Positions 6,623 to 16,820 of a stretch of 64,000 nucleotides of DNA are shown piece by piece. The position numbers and the translations under genes were made by a program. The stretch's first letter is position 1; the number at the start of each line of letters is the position of its first letter. The notes beneath the pieces were generated by a model, which did no database searches, had not been told where the DNA came from, and worked only from the letters and a program-made list of their open reading frames with translations. The DNA is from Halomonas denitrificans (GTDB lineage Bacteria; Pseudomonadota; Gammaproteobacteria; Pseudomonadales; Halomonadaceae), in the NCBI RefSeq assembly GCF_003056305.1, contig NZ_PYVX01000003.1, forward strand, positions 124,001 to 188,000, read 5' to 3'.

Positions 6623-7047
6623 TCTGATGTATCCCTACTTTTTTGAAGAAACTCATTGATTTTTTCTAATATAACATCAATTTCGGATAGCTCACACTCC
6701 CACACTACAAGCACCTCCCATCCCATTTCTCTAAGCCTGTCCTCGTTCCGCCTATCCCTTTGCTTGTTAGCTTCTAGCTTGGGTATCCAGAATTCCTCTC
6801 GGCTCTTGGGGAGCCTGGCCAAGGCACAGCCCTCGTGACGATGCCAGAAGCAGCCATGTACGAAAATCACCTTCTTCCTTCCCTTGAATACTAAATCAGG
6901 CTTCCCCGGTAGCCGCTTGTCGTGCAACCGGTAACGATAGCCAGCGCCATGGACAAGACGCCTTACAACCATCTCTGGCTTGGTATCCTTGTGGCGTACC
7001 TTCCCCATGATCCTGCTTCGAGTCTCTCTATCGACCGAATCGGCCAT
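6619..7047 (-). CDS. vsr: Very short patch repair endonuclease (Vsr)
   Basis: This 142-residue protein matches the Vsr family along its length. Numbered from the ATG at 7047, it has the metal ligand D51 in GKPDLVF, H64, the intercalating pair F67-W68 and H69 in the HGCFWHRH block. These are the same numbers I recall for E. coli Vsr. Vsr nicks beside T:G mismatches produced when 5-methylcytosine deaminates, so it repairs the mutational by-product of the neighbouring methyltransferase. A TTG at 7050 is an alternative start with slightly better spacing from AAGGGG. The gene is the first of a two-gene unit with the restriction nuclease and begins only about 60 bases from the island boundary. AT-rich codon use contrasts with the chromosome. 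Confidence 0.95.
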   Translation of the reverse strand: MADSVDRETRSRIMGKVRHKDTKPEMVVRRLVHGAGYRYRLHDKRLPGKPDLVFKGRKKVIFVHGCFWHRHEGCALARLPKSREEFWIPKLEANKQRDRRNEDRLREMGWEVLVVWECELSEIDVILEKINEFLQKSRDTSE

Positions 7048-7064
7048 CAATGGTTAACCCCTTG

Positions 7065-7094
7065 ATTCTAGAGCGCTTTATTCATTGGTCTCGA
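7065..7094 (-). promoter_or_regulatory. Possible promoter of vsr and the restriction gene
   Basis: On the minus strand TCGAGA (plus 7089-7094) and TAGAAT (7065-7070) are separated by 18 bases. The -10 matches five of six consensus bases and the -35 four of six. It lies within the last 45 bases of the island, so the pair would carry its own promoter. Confidence 0.4.
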
Positions 7095-7751
7095 AAGACA
7101 TGATATGAAGAGGTTGTGGCCGCCGGCCGCCGCCACCTCCAGGGCGCGCCTCGCCTGGTGCTGGCCTCGCACGTCGGCGAGATCGGGGGCCGGCGTCGAA
7201 GCCGGAGCGGGGCCGGGCGCGCGATGCGGCTGCAGCGGCGTCTGGCCGAGCAGGTGGGCCACCACCTCGAGCAGGTGGTCGGCGGGCAGCACCTCGAGAT
7301 CGCCGGCCAGGGCCGCCTCGTCGGCGTTGGCCCGGGGCACGATCAGCCGGCGGCGCGCCCGGCGCGTGGCCATGGCCATCGGCAGCACGCCGCCGAGCGG
7401 TCGCAGCCGGCCGTCCAGGGCCAGCTCGCCGGCGCACTCGACCCCCTCGAGGGCCTCGGGGGGCACCTGGCCCGAGGCCACCAGCAGCCCCAGGGCGATG
7501 GGCAGGTCGAAGCGGCCGCCCTCCTTGGGCAGGTCGGCGGGGGCGAGATTGAGGGTGATGCGCCGCAGGGGGAAGTCGAAGCCGGCGTTGACCAGGGCGC
7601 TGCGCACCCGCTCGCGGCTCTCCTTCACCGCGGCCTCCGGCAGCCCCACCAGGGTGATGCCGGGCAGCCCGTTGGCCAGATGCACCTCGACCAGCACCTC
7701 GGGGGCCTCGAGGCCGAGGCCGGCCCGGGTGTGGATGATTGCCAGCGTCAT
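7068..7751 (-). pseudogene. comM: comM (yifB) N-terminal fragment, truncated by the island
   Basis: The frame encodes about 214 residues of ComM, the hexameric Mg-chelatase-like AAA+ helicase that extends branch migration during natural transformation. The N-terminal Lon-protease-like domain is intact, with VEVHLANGLPGITLVGLPE and INLAPADLPKEGGRFDLPIA-type segments (here TLNLAPADLPKEGGRFDLPI). Similarity stops after AAAGGHNL. In the intact family LLLIGPPGTGKT, the Walker A motif, would follow. Here the frame reads 13 unrelated residues and stops at 7068. The whole ATPase and C-terminal part, about 290 residues, is missing from this side and should lie left of the window. The product cannot hydrolyse ATP, so DNA uptake recombination is probably impaired. 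Confidence 0.92.
7105..7112. other. Island-chromosome junction inside comM (right attachment site)
   Basis: The comM-like sequence ends at the codons for His-Asn-Leu (7110-7118) and the first unrelated codons follow at about 7107. The recombination core therefore lies within a few bases of here. The exact core cannot be set without the left junction or an uninterrupted comM from a close relative. Confidence 0.6.
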
Positions 7752-7804
7752 GCGCGATCCCTCGCCGCCTGTGTGCCCTCAGGCTAGACCAGGCCGGCGG
7801 GGGG

Positions 7805-7834
7805 CGCCCGGCGAGGGGCGCCCGACGCCGGGCG
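7805..7834 (-). terminator. GC-rich hairpin after ubiK (possible terminator)
   Basis: CGCCCGGCG and CGCCGGGCG form perfect 9-base arms around a 12-base loop, just downstream of the ubiK stop on the minus strand. No T tract follows, so termination is uncertain. Confidence 0.3.
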
Positions 7835-7838
7835 AGGA

Positions 7839-8219
7839 TCAGCGGTGGGACTCGCCGGCGCCGGCGTCTTCCTCGGGGCGTGGATCGTCACTGCCCGTCT
7901 CGGGGCCGCCTGTCTCGAGAGCGGATTCGGGCGTGGCGGCGACGCTCGGCGCCTCGGCCATGTCGCCCGCCTTCGAGGCGTCGAGCGCCTCCTCCAGCGC
8001 CGCCACCTGCTGCTCCAGCGCCTCGACCCGCGACCGGGTGCGCTGCATCACGTCCATCAGGATGTCGAAGTCCTCCCGCGACACCAGCTCCAGGCGATCG
8101 AAGGCGCCCTTGACCACCTGCTGGATGCCCTTCTGCACCTCTTCCGGGGCCTGGGACGCGCCCTGAAGCCGGTCGCCGATCTGCTGGGCCAGGCGGCTGA
8201 TGCGATCGTGGCTCACCAT
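7839..8219 (-). CDS. ubiK: UbiK-like ubiquinone biosynthesis accessory factor (BMFP domain, YqiC family)
   Basis: This 126-residue protein has the BMFP/UbiK fold: an N-terminal amphipathic helix (SRLAQQIGDRLQ) and a long coiled coil at about residues 45-80. The coil carries the typical RTRSRVEALEQQVAALEEAL heptads. A low-complexity acidic tail rich in Pro, Glu and Gly follows. UbiK trimerises and helps the Ubi enzymes, with UbiJ, to handle lipid ubiquinone intermediates at the membrane. The ATG at 8219 is preceded by GGAGAG at good spacing, while the frame is open further upstream without a ribosome site. It sits between comM and the divergent glnK, a common order in gammaproteobacteria. Confidence 0.88.
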   Translation of the reverse strand: MVSHDRISRLAQQIGDRLQGASQAPEEVQKGIQQVVKGAFDRLELVSREDFDILMDVMQRTRSRVEALEQQVAALEEALDASKAGDMAEAPSVAATPESALETGGPETGSDDPRPEEDAGAGESHR

Positions 8220-8233
8220 GGTGTCTCTCCTGA

Positions 8234-8851
<618 letters not shown>

Positions 8852-8890
8852 TCGCCCCCTCCCTTCCCTTCCCGACGTGGAGAGACACCC

Positions 8891-10141
<1,251 letters not shown>

Positions 10142-10157
10142 GACGCCTCCCGTGTGA

Positions 10158-10631
<474 letters not shown>

Positions 10632-10666
10632 GCCAGGCGCCGCGCCCAGGCGTCGGCACACCACGC

Positions 10667-10705
10667 AAGACCCCGCGGGAGCGCATCCCGCGGGGTCTTC
10701 TTTTT
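10667..10705 (+). terminator. Strong intrinsic terminator after the second PII gene
   Basis: AAGACCCCGCGGGA and TCCCGCGGGGTCTT form a perfect 14-base stem around a 5-base loop. C and five T residues follow. The symmetry allows it to serve the convergent fpr gene too. Confidence 0.92.
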
Positions 10706-10745
10706 GCCGCTTCGCGATCCGCCGCCCGTCAGGGGGCGGCGCGGC

Positions 10746-11522
10746 TCACTTCTCGACGAAGGCGCGCTCGATCACGTAGTCGCCGGGCTCGCCCATGCGC
10801 GGCGAGATGGTGAAGCCGAGCTCGTCGAGCAGGGCGCTGGTGTCGTCGAGCATCGCCGGGCTGCCGCAGATCATGGCGCGATCCTGCTTCGGGTCGATGG
10901 CCGGCAGGCCCGTGTCGTCGGTGAGCTTGCCGCTGCGGATGTGGTCGGTCAGCCGCCCCATGGTGTGGAACTCCTCACGGGTCACCGTGGGGTAGTAGAC
11001 CAGCTTCTCGCTGATCTCCTCGCCCAGGTACTCGTGGGCCGGCAGGTCCTTCTGGATGAAGTCGGCGTAGGCCAGCTCGTTGACGTTGCGCACGCCGTGC
11101 ACCAGCACCACCTTCTCGAAGCGCTCGTAGACCTCCGGGTCCTGGATCAGGCTCATGAAGGGCGCGAGGCCAGTGCCGGTGGAGAGCAGGTAGAGATTGC
11201 GCCCCGGCAGCAGGTCGTCGGTGACCAGGGTGCCGGTGGGCTTGCGGCTGACCATGATCTGGTCGCCCACCTTGAGGTGCTGCAGCCGCGAGGTCAGGGG
11301 GCCGTCCTGCACCTTGATGCTGAAGAACTCCAGGTGGTCCTCGTAGTTGGGGCTGGCGATGGAGTAGGCCCGCATCAGCGGCTTGCCGTTCACCTCGAGG
11401 CCGATCATCACGAACTGGCCGTTCTTGAAGCGCAGGCTGCGCTCGCGGGTGGTGCGGAAACTGAACAGGGTGTCGTTCCAGTGATGAACGCTGAGAACGT
11501 CCTCAAGCGCAAACTTGCTCAT
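10746..11522 (-). CDS. fpr: Ferredoxin/flavodoxin-NADP+ reductase
   Basis: This 258-residue flavoenzyme matches the bacterial FprA type. The FAD-binding beta-barrel has the RAYSIAS motif at residues 51-57. The NADP-binding domain has GTGLAPF near residue 117, and the family-typical C-terminal end is ERAFVEK. It passes electrons between NADPH and ferredoxin or flavodoxin, for oxidative-stress defence and Fe-S enzyme supply. The ATG at 11522 is the natural family start. A LysR gene is divergent, separated by about 160 bases. In Pseudomonas the corresponding regulator FinR activates fprA under superoxide or sulfite stress, and the same pairing is likely here. Confidence 0.93.
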   Translation of the reverse strand: MSKFALEDVLSVHHWNDTLFSFRTTRERSLRFKNGQFVMIGLEVNGKPLMRAYSIASPNYEDHLEFFSIKVQDGPLTSRLQHLKVGDQIMVSRKPTGTLVTDDLLPGRNLYLLSTGTGLAPFMSLIQDPEVYERFEKVVLVHGVRNVNELAYADFIQKDLPAHEYLGEEISEKLVYYPTVTREEFHTMGRLTDHIRSGKLTDDTGLPAIDPKQDRAMICGSPAMLDDTSALLDELGFTISPRMGEPGDYVIERAFVEK

Positions 11523-11620
11523 GCCGGCTCCTTTGATATTCCCAAAACGAATAGATTGACCCGATAGATCGATGCAGCAATTCTAAGAGCCGGGAGTTTA
11601 TCTGTTAAATGGATTGTATG

Positions 11621-11633
11621 GATAACGCTTATC
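11621..11633. promoter_or_regulatory. Palindrome in the fpr-finR intergenic region (candidate LysR operator)
   Basis: GATAA-CGC-TTATC is a perfect inverted repeat between the divergent fpr and LysR-type genes. Its position, about 48 bases upstream of the regulator start, fits an autoregulatory or activation site. Confidence 0.45.
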
Positions 11634-11680
11634 TATACTCTGGATACCTGCACCAGGCCGCCACCCCGCCAAGGAGCGTC

Positions 11681-12607
11681 ATGCGCTACACCCTGCGTCA
11701 GCTCGAGGTCTTCGTCGCCGTCGCCCAGCACGAGAGCGTCTCCCGGGCGGCCCGCGCCCTGGCGCTCTCGCAGTCAGCGACCAGCACCGCCCTGGCCGAG
11801 CTGGAGCGCCAGTTCGACTGCCGGCTGCTTGACCGCCTCGGCAAGCGCCTCAAGCTCAATGCGCTGGGCTTCCAGCTGCTGCCCAAGGCGGTGGCCCTGC
11901 TCGACCGCGCCGAGGAGGTGGAGGAGCTGCTGCGCGGCCAGCAGGGCATCGGCATCCTCGACGTGGGCGCCACCCTGACCATCGGCAACTACCTGGCGAC
12001 CCTGTTGATCAGCGACTTCATGCAGCGCCACCCGGGCAGCCGGGTGCGCCTCTCGGTGCGAAACACCCGCACCATCATCGAGAGCGTGCGCCAGCACGAG
12101 CTCGACCTGGGGCTGATCGAGGGGCAGTGCGAGGAAGAGGACGTGATCACCCAGCCCTGGGTGGAGGACGAGCTGGCGGTGTTCTGCTCGCCGCGCCACC
12201 CGCTGGCCCACGGCGGCCCGGTGGAGCTCGACCGGCTGCTGCGCGAGGCCTGGATCATGCGCGAGCAGGGCTCCGGCACCCGCCTGACCCTGGAGCAGGC
12301 CGCCCGGCACCGCCGCGGGCGCTTCAACATCCTGCTCGAGCTGGAGCACACCGAGGGCATCAAGCGGGCGGTGGAGTCGGGGCTCGGCATCGGCTGCGTC
12401 TCCAAGCTCGCGCTGCGCGACGCCTTCCGCCGCGGCAGCCTGGTGCCCATCGCCACCCCGGAACTCGACCTGAGCCGCCAGTTCACCTTCATCTGGCACC
12501 GCCACAAGTACCTGGCCACCGGCATGCGCGAGTTCCTCAAGCTGTGCCGGCAGATGACCGAGGGCATTCGCCGCAGCGACCAGATCGACCTGCCCCAGGT
12601 CCCCTGA
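11681..12607 (+). CDS. finR: LysR-family regulator, FinR-like
   Basis: This 308-residue LysR-type regulator has an N-terminal winged helix at residues 1-60 (YTLRQLEVFVAVAQHESVSRAA, shown here in part) with recognition helix QSATSTALAELERQF. A periplasmic-binding-protein-like effector domain follows. The ATG at 11681 follows AAGGAG. The frame is open 24 codons upstream, but the LysR fold begins here. Divergence from fpr identifies it as the probable FinR, which in Pseudomonas putida controls fprA. It could also be a CysB-like sulfur regulator paralogue. A palindrome at 11621-11633 is a likely binding site. A symmetrical terminator follows the gene. Confidence 0.8.
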   Translation: MRYTLRQLEVFVAVAQHESVSRAARALALSQSATSTALAELERQFDCRLLDRLGKRLKLNALGFQLLPKAVALLDRAEEVEELLRGQQGIGILDVGATLTIGNYLATLLISDFMQRHPGSRVRLSVRNTRTIIESVRQHELDLGLIEGQCEEEDVITQPWVEDELAVFCSPRHPLAHGGPVELDRLLREAWIMREQGSGTRLTLEQAARHRRGRFNILLELEHTEGIKRAVESGLGIGCVSKLALRDAFRRGSLVPIATPELDLSRQFTFIWHRHKYLATGMREFLKLCRQMTEGIRRSDQIDLPQVP

Positions 12608-12640
12608 GGCGACGGGGCTGGCGCCGGGCGCCCAGACGCA

Positions 12641-12669
12641 AACGGCCCGGCCACCGGGGCCGGGCCGTT
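12641..12669. terminator. Bidirectional hairpin between finR and the host-attachment-like gene
   Basis: AACGGCCCGG and CCGGGCCGTT form a perfect 10-base stem between two convergent genes. No long T tract follows on the plus strand. Confidence 0.6.
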
Positions 12670-12684
12670 CGCCGCGCGGGACGC

Positions 12685-13113
12685 CTAGCGCAGGTCGCGG
12701 ACCGCCTCCTGGATATCGGCGGGGGTGGCCTTGGTGAGGTCCTTGGCCAGGGAGTGGATCACCAGCTTGGTCGTGGGGCCGTCGAGCTTGTCGCGCAGCT
12801 GGCCGAGGAAGCGCGGCGGGGCCACCAGGATCAGCTTCTCCATGCTGTTGTCGACGCGGGCGCGGTAGAGCCGCTCGGCCACCTCGCGGGCGAACATCTC
12901 CTCGTGATGCTGGGTCGCCACGCTCTCGCCGCCGGCGCTGCGGGCCGTGGTCGAGGTCGACTCGTGGACATCGCCGCCCCGATCGGTGACCAGGTCGCCC
13001 TCGTGCAGGCGCCCCTCGGCGTGCACCAGGCTGTCCAGCTCGCTGATCGTGATTCCATCGCGGGTAAACAGGCGAGCCCGCGCCGCATCCGCCACCACGA
13101 TATAGGTCGTCAT
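12685..13113 (-). CDS. Host-attachment-like protein (baeRF family)
   Basis: This 142-residue protein matches the family often annotated as host attachment protein. It has the N-terminal segment IVVADAARARLF, a central disordered GGESV linker and a C-terminal IHSLAKDLTK block. Similar small proteins are related to the archaeal release factor/pelota-like baeRF fold, and their role in proteobacteria is not established. The name derives from plant-associated bacteria and should not be read as evidence of a host. There is no signal peptide, so it is cytoplasmic. It is a single gene convergent with finR. Family membership is likely; function is unknown. Confidence 0.75.
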   Translation of the reverse strand: MTTYIVVADAARARLFTRDGITISELDSLVHAEGRLHEGDLVTDRGGDVHESTSTTARSAGGESVATQHHEEMFAREVAERLYRARVDNSMEKLILVAPPRFLGQLRDKLDGPTTKLVIHSLAKDLTKATPADIQEAVRDLR

Positions 13114-13334
13114 AGTCGCTCCTCGATGCCGGTGAGTGGACGAGGACCCGTCCGACGGACACCCGCCCTCGCCTCTGATTCACCTTGGCAAGCGCCCCGG
13201 GGTTGGTCAACAGGCATCGGCGATGACACGCCGGGACTGCAGGAGGACGGGAACTGGGGTAGCATCGCGGCTCGCCCGACACGGAGGTCGGCGCGCCTCA
13301 TCGCCGCGATGTGCATTCTCCGGGAGGATCCCCC

Positions 13335-13811
13335 ATGCGACAGTTCCTGTTTCCCCGCCGGCCGCTGGCTCGCGCCACCGTGCTGACCTGCCACCTGCTG
13401 CTGCAGTTCGGCCTGCTGGCCGCGGCCGCCCTGTGGCTGGCCCCCCAGACGCCGTGGCTCACGGCGAGCGACGCGACGTCCCGCGACTGGCTGCCCCTGG
13501 CGCTGGGCGGCGGGCTCTGGCTGCTGGCCGCCATGGCCCTGCGCCTGGTGGCCGAGCTCGCCCTGCTGCCCCACCACCTGCAGGCGTCGCGTCCCGGCTT
13601 CGCCCCGGCCGCCGTGGTCACCCGCTCCTACGCGCGCCGCCCGGCGGTATATGACGAGGCCGAGTGGACCAGCGAGGCGCGGCGGGCCGCCGACGAGGAG
13701 GACGCGGTGGGGCGCCCGCGGGTGGTGCGACGCGCCGCCGACGAGCCCACCCTGGACCTTGCCAGGCCGAGCGAGCCGGAGCCGGCGGCGGCCAACGAGC
13801 CGCGGCTCTAG
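13335..13811 (+). CDS. Small membrane protein of unknown function
   Basis: This 158-residue protein is not recognised. It has two predicted membrane helices, at about residues 15-37 (VLTCHLLLQFGLLAAAALWL) and 55-80, with a short loop between them. A cytoplasmic tail of about 70 residues is rich in Arg, Glu and Ala. The ATG at 13335 follows GGGAGG. It is convergent with the VanZ-like gene and no operon partner is evident. The GC-rich codon use is that of the chromosome. Confidence 0.65.
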   Translation: MRQFLFPRRPLARATVLTCHLLLQFGLLAAAALWLAPQTPWLTASDATSRDWLPLALGGGLWLLAAMALRLVAELALLPHHLQASRPGFAPAAVVTRSYARRPAVYDEAEWTSEARRAADEEDAVGRPRVVRRAADEPTLDLARPSEPEPAAANEPRL

Positions 13812-13839
13812 GGGCGGGACCGGGGAGGACGCCGCGGGC

Positions 13840-14214
13840 TCATCCCCGGACCGGGCGGCGCCCTTGCAGGTAGCGCAGGGCCTTGAGCGCGGCCACCGCG
13901 CAGGCCGCCCCCAGGGTGTTGGCGAGGATGTCGTGCCCGTCGCCGCCGAGGCGGCCCGGCACGGGAATCTGGGCGAACTCGATGGCCGCGCCGTACAGCA
14001 CGCTGATCAACAACGCCAGCGGCAGGCGCACCCCGGCGAGCCCGATCAGGCCCGCGAGGCCGCCGTAGCCGAGGAAGTGGCTGGCCTTGTCCCAGGGCAG
14101 CGTGCCGGGCAGCTCGCTGCCCGGGGTCAGGCTGCCCCAGGCGATCACCAGCGCTGCCAGCACGGCCAGCGCCGCCCACAGGCGGCGCCATGGCGCCTCG
14201 CGTGGTGGGATCAC
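13840..14214 (-). CDS. VanZ-like membrane protein
   Basis: This 124-residue membrane protein has three to four hydrophobic helices and the VanZ-family pattern. The signatures are a DKASHFLGYGGLAGL helix and an AAIEFAQ..PGR...DILANTLGA block. VanZ domains are named after teicoplanin-resistance accessory proteins, but most such proteobacterial proteins have no known role. The start is GTG at 14214, seven bases beyond the hemE stop on the minus strand, so it is probably the second gene of a hemE transcript. It is no evidence of antibiotic resistance. Confidence 0.78.
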   Translation of the reverse strand: MIPPREAPWRRLWAALAVLAALVIAWGSLTPGSELPGTLPWDKASHFLGYGGLAGLIGLAGVRLPLALLISVLYGAAIEFAQIPVPGRLGGDGHDILANTLGAACAVAALKALRYLQGRRPVRG

Positions 14215-14221
14215 CGCGGCC

Positions 14222-15298
14222 TCACTCCTGGGCGATCTGGCGGTGGTAGGCCGGGCTCAGGTCGTGCAGCGCGTCCATGAAGGCCGTGACGTGGTCCGGA
14301 TTGGTGAACTGGCTGATGCCGTGGCCCAGGTTGAAGATATGCCCGGGGCCCTGGCCGTAGCTGTCGAGGATGCGCGCCACCTCGGCGCGGATCGCCGGGG
14401 GACGGGCGAACAGCACGTTGGGGTCGAGGTTGCCCTGCAGGGCGACGCGATGGCCGACCCGCGCCCGGGCGGAGGAGAGCTCGGTGCTCCAGTCCAGGCC
14501 CACGGCGTCGGAGCCCGCCGCCGCGATGTCCTCGAGCCACTGGCCGCCGTTCTTGGTGAACAGGATCACCGGTACCCGGCGCCCCTCGTGCTCGCGGATC
14601 AGGCCGGCCACGATCTGCTCCATGTAGCGCAGCGAGAACTCCAGGTAGGCCGGCGTCGACAGCGCCCCGCCCCAGGTGTCGAAGATCTGCACCGCCTGGG
14701 CCCCGGCGCGGATCTGGGCGTTGAGGTAGTCGGTGACCGCGTGGGCCAGCTTGTCGAGCAGCCGGTGCATGGCGTCCGGCGCGTCGTAGAGCATCGTCTT
14801 GACGTGGCGGAAGTCCTTGCTGGAGGCGCCCTCCACCATGTAGGTGGCCAGCGTCCAGGGGCTGCCGGAGAAGCCGATCAGCGGCACCCGGCCGTTGAGC
14901 TCGCGGCGGATGGTCGAGACGGCCCGCATCACGTAGTCCAGATCGCGCTCGGCGTCCGGCACCGCCAGCGCATCCACCTCTGCCGCGGTGCGTACCGGCT
15001 TGCGGAATTTCGGCCCCTCACCGGTCTCGAAGTAGAGCCCCAGCCCCATGGCATCGGGGATGGTGAGGATGTCCGAGAAGAGGATGGCCGCGTCCAGCGG
15101 ATAGCGCTCCAGGGGCTGCAGGGTGACCTCGCAGGCCAGTTCCTGGTTGCGGCAGAGGTCCATGAAGCTGCCGGCCTGAGCCCGCACCTCACGATACTCC
15201 GGCAGGTAGCGGCCGGCCTGACGCATCATCCAGACCGGGGTGCGGTCGACGGGTTGACGCGCCAGGGCGCGCAGAAAGCGGTCGTTCTTGAGTTCCAT
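14222..15298 (-). CDS. hemE: Uroporphyrinogen decarboxylase
   Basis: This 358-residue enzyme removes four carboxyl groups from uroporphyrinogen III to make coproporphyrinogen III in haem synthesis. Signatures include [19 protein letters not shown] near the N-terminus, the substrate-binding Asp in ILFSDIL, and [11 protein letters not shown] (family GFSGSPWTL). The start at ATG 15298 was chosen because homology begins there, although the frame is open 26 codons upstream. It diverges from ribA across about 155 bases. Confidence 0.96.
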   Translation of the reverse strand: MELKNDRFLRALARQPVDRTPVWMMRQAGRYLPEYREVRAQAGSFMDLCRNQELACEVTLQPLERYPLDAAILFSDILTIPDAMGLGLYFETGEGPKFRKPVRTAAEVDALAVPDAERDLDYVMRAVSTIRRELNGRVPLIGFSGSPWTLATYMVEGASSKDFRHVKTMLYDAPDAMHRLLDKLAHAVTDYLNAQIRAGAQAVQIFDTWGGALSTPAYLEFSLRYMEQIVAGLIREHEGRRVPVILFTKNGGQWLEDIAAAGSDAVGLDWSTELSSARARVGHRVALQGNLDPNVLFARPPAIRAEVARILDSYGQGPGHIFNLGHGISQFTNPDHVTAFMDALHDLSPAYHRQIAQE

Positions 15299-15453
15299 GC
15301 GGGCGCTCGTCCACGGAAAATGTGGGCGCCATTGTACCCCATCGAAGGCGCCGGGGATCAGCCCCGTGATGCACACGGTGAGCCCGCCCGGCCTTCCTGA
15401 TAGAATGATCGTTCACTCGTCGGCAACGCCGTGGTCTTCCTCCGAGGTACATC

Positions 15454-16089
15454 GTGACGATTCGATTCATCGCCGCCTCCCGGCTGCCCACCCCCTGGGC
15501 CACCTTCACCATGCACGGCTTCGAGGACGAGGCCACCGGCAAGGATCATATCGCCCTGACGCTGGGCGACGTGGCCGACGGCGAACCGGTGCTGGGCCGG
15601 GTCCACTCGGAGTGCCTGACCGGCGATGCGCTCTTCTCGATGCGCTGCGACTGCGGCTTCCAGCTCCAGGAGGCGCTCAAGCGCATCGCCGAGGAGGGCC
15701 GCGGGGTGCTGCTCTACCTGCGCCAGGAGGGGCGCGGCATCGGCCTGCTCAACAAGATCCGCGCCTACCACCTCCAGGACCAGGGGGCCGACACCGTGGA
15801 GGCCAACGAGCAGCTGGGCTTCGCCGCCGACCTGCGCCGCTACGACCTCTGCGTGCCGATGCTCGACCACCTGCAGATCACGGCCCTGCGGCTGATGACC
15901 AACAACCCGCGCAAGGTCGACGCCCTGACCCAGGCCGGCGTGACGGTCGGGGAACGCGTGCCGCTGACCACCGGTCTAAACCCGCATAACGAACACTACC
16001 TGACCACCAAGGCGGGCAAGCTGGGCCACATGATGGCGCTGGGCGACTTCACCCAGGCCGACGACGTGGACATCGAACGCAAGCCCTGA
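15454..16089 (+). CDS. ribA: GTP cyclohydrolase II
   Basis: This 211-residue stand-alone RibA catalyses the first step of riboflavin synthesis, opening GTP to diaminopyrimidine phosphate with release of formate and diphosphate. The zinc site is the HSECLTGD...RCDCG segment, with three Cys. The catalytic block [15 protein letters not shown] and the LMTNNPRKV motif are intact. The start is GTG. No DHBP synthase domain is fused, so RibB must be elsewhere. The region upstream does not show an obvious FMN riboswitch. Confidence 0.96.
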   Translation: MTIRFIAASRLPTPWATFTMHGFEDEATGKDHIALTLGDVADGEPVLGRVHSECLTGDALFSMRCDCGFQLQEALKRIAEEGRGVLLYLRQEGRGIGLLNKIRAYHLQDQGADTVEANEQLGFAADLRRYDLCVPMLDHLQITALRLMTNNPRKVDALTQAGVTVGERVPLTTGLNPHNEHYLTTKAGKLGHMMALGDFTQADDVDIERKP

Positions 16090-16144
16090 GCCTTCGCGAC
16101 GCGCCGAGCGGCATCGGGGTGGTGGCCTGACAGGAGGCGCCCCG

Positions 16145-16816
16145 ATGACGCATCCCCCCGCGCATGATGCCGAGCCCTACAGCGACCTCGAAGAGCGGCT
16201 GCACAGCATCAGCCACGGCATCGGTGCCGCCCTGAGTCTCGCCGGACTCGTGGTGCTGCTGGTGCTGGCGAGCCTCGGCGCCCGGGTCGACCCCTGGAAG
16301 ATCGTCGGCATCAGCCTCTACGGCACCACTCTGGTGCTGCTCTACACCGCCTCCACCCTCTACCACGGCGTGCGCCACCCGCGCCTGAAGCGCCTCTTCC
16401 AGCACCTGGACCACTGCGCGATCTACCTGCTGATCGCCGGCACCTACACGCCCTTCCTGCTGGTCAACCTGCGCGGCCCCACGGGCTGGACGCTGCTCGC
16501 CACGGTCTGGTCGCTGGCCCTGGCGGGGATCGCCTGCAAGCTCGCCTGGCCCCACCGCTTCGAGGCGCTGCGGGTGGCCATCTACCTGGTGATGGGCTGG
16601 CTGATCGTGCTGGCCGGCGACGCCCTGGCCGCCAGCCTCTCCGCCACCGGCCTCACCCTGCTGGTCGCGGGCGGGCTCACCTACACCCTGGGCGTGGTCT
16701 TCTACGCCGTCAGCGCCATCCCCTTCAACCACGCGATCTGGCACCTCTTCGTGATGGGCGGCAGCACCTGCCACTACTTCGCGGTGGTCACCGCCGTGCT
16801 GCCCGTCGCGACCTGA
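16145..16816 (+). CDS. Hemolysin III family (PAQR-like) membrane protein
   Basis: This 223-residue protein has seven predicted membrane helices and the PAQR/HlyIII signatures. An early Glu-Arg segment is followed by SHGIGAALSLAG, the central STLYHG motif carries conserved Ser and His, and HxxxH-type histidines occur in HAIWHLFVMGGSTCHYF. The family resembles progestin and adiponectin receptors and may bind zinc as a membrane hydrolase. Despite the name, haemolysis is not implied. It follows ribA by 55 bases on the same strand. It overlaps nothing and is convergent with the GST gene. Confidence 0.88.
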   Translation: MTHPPAHDAEPYSDLEERLHSISHGIGAALSLAGLVVLLVLASLGARVDPWKIVGISLYGTTLVLLYTASTLYHGVRHPRLKRLFQHLDHCAIYLLIAGTYTPFLLVNLRGPTGWTLLATVWSLALAGIACKLAWPHRFEALRVAIYLVMGWLIVLAGDALAASLSATGLTLLVAGGLTYTLGVVFYAVSAIPFNHAIWHLFVMGGSTCHYFAVVTAVLPVAT

Positions 16817-16820
16817 GCCG

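Larger units (their letters stand above)
1..7109. mobile_element. Genomic island inserted in comM (right-hand part; left end outside window)
   Basis: This stretch is visibly AT-richer and less densely coding than everything to its right. It contains the C-terminus of a large serine recombinase, a small serine resolvase, a frameshifted phage-type gene, repeats and a restriction-modification block. Its right boundary is seen directly: the reading frame of comM, on the minus strand, follows the family as far as the GGHNL segment and then becomes unrelated at about 7,107-7,112. The rest of comM should lie to the left of base 1. The recombinase at the left edge is the natural candidate integrase, but the left attachment site is not in view, so the total size is unknown. 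Confidence 0.8.

Noticed and set aside
7100-7115. tRNA gene as the island attachment site
   Set aside because: The junction lies inside the comM coding sequence. No tRNA fold is present.
15299-15453. FMN riboswitch before ribA
   Set aside because: The conserved riboswitch segments were not found in this 155-base gap.
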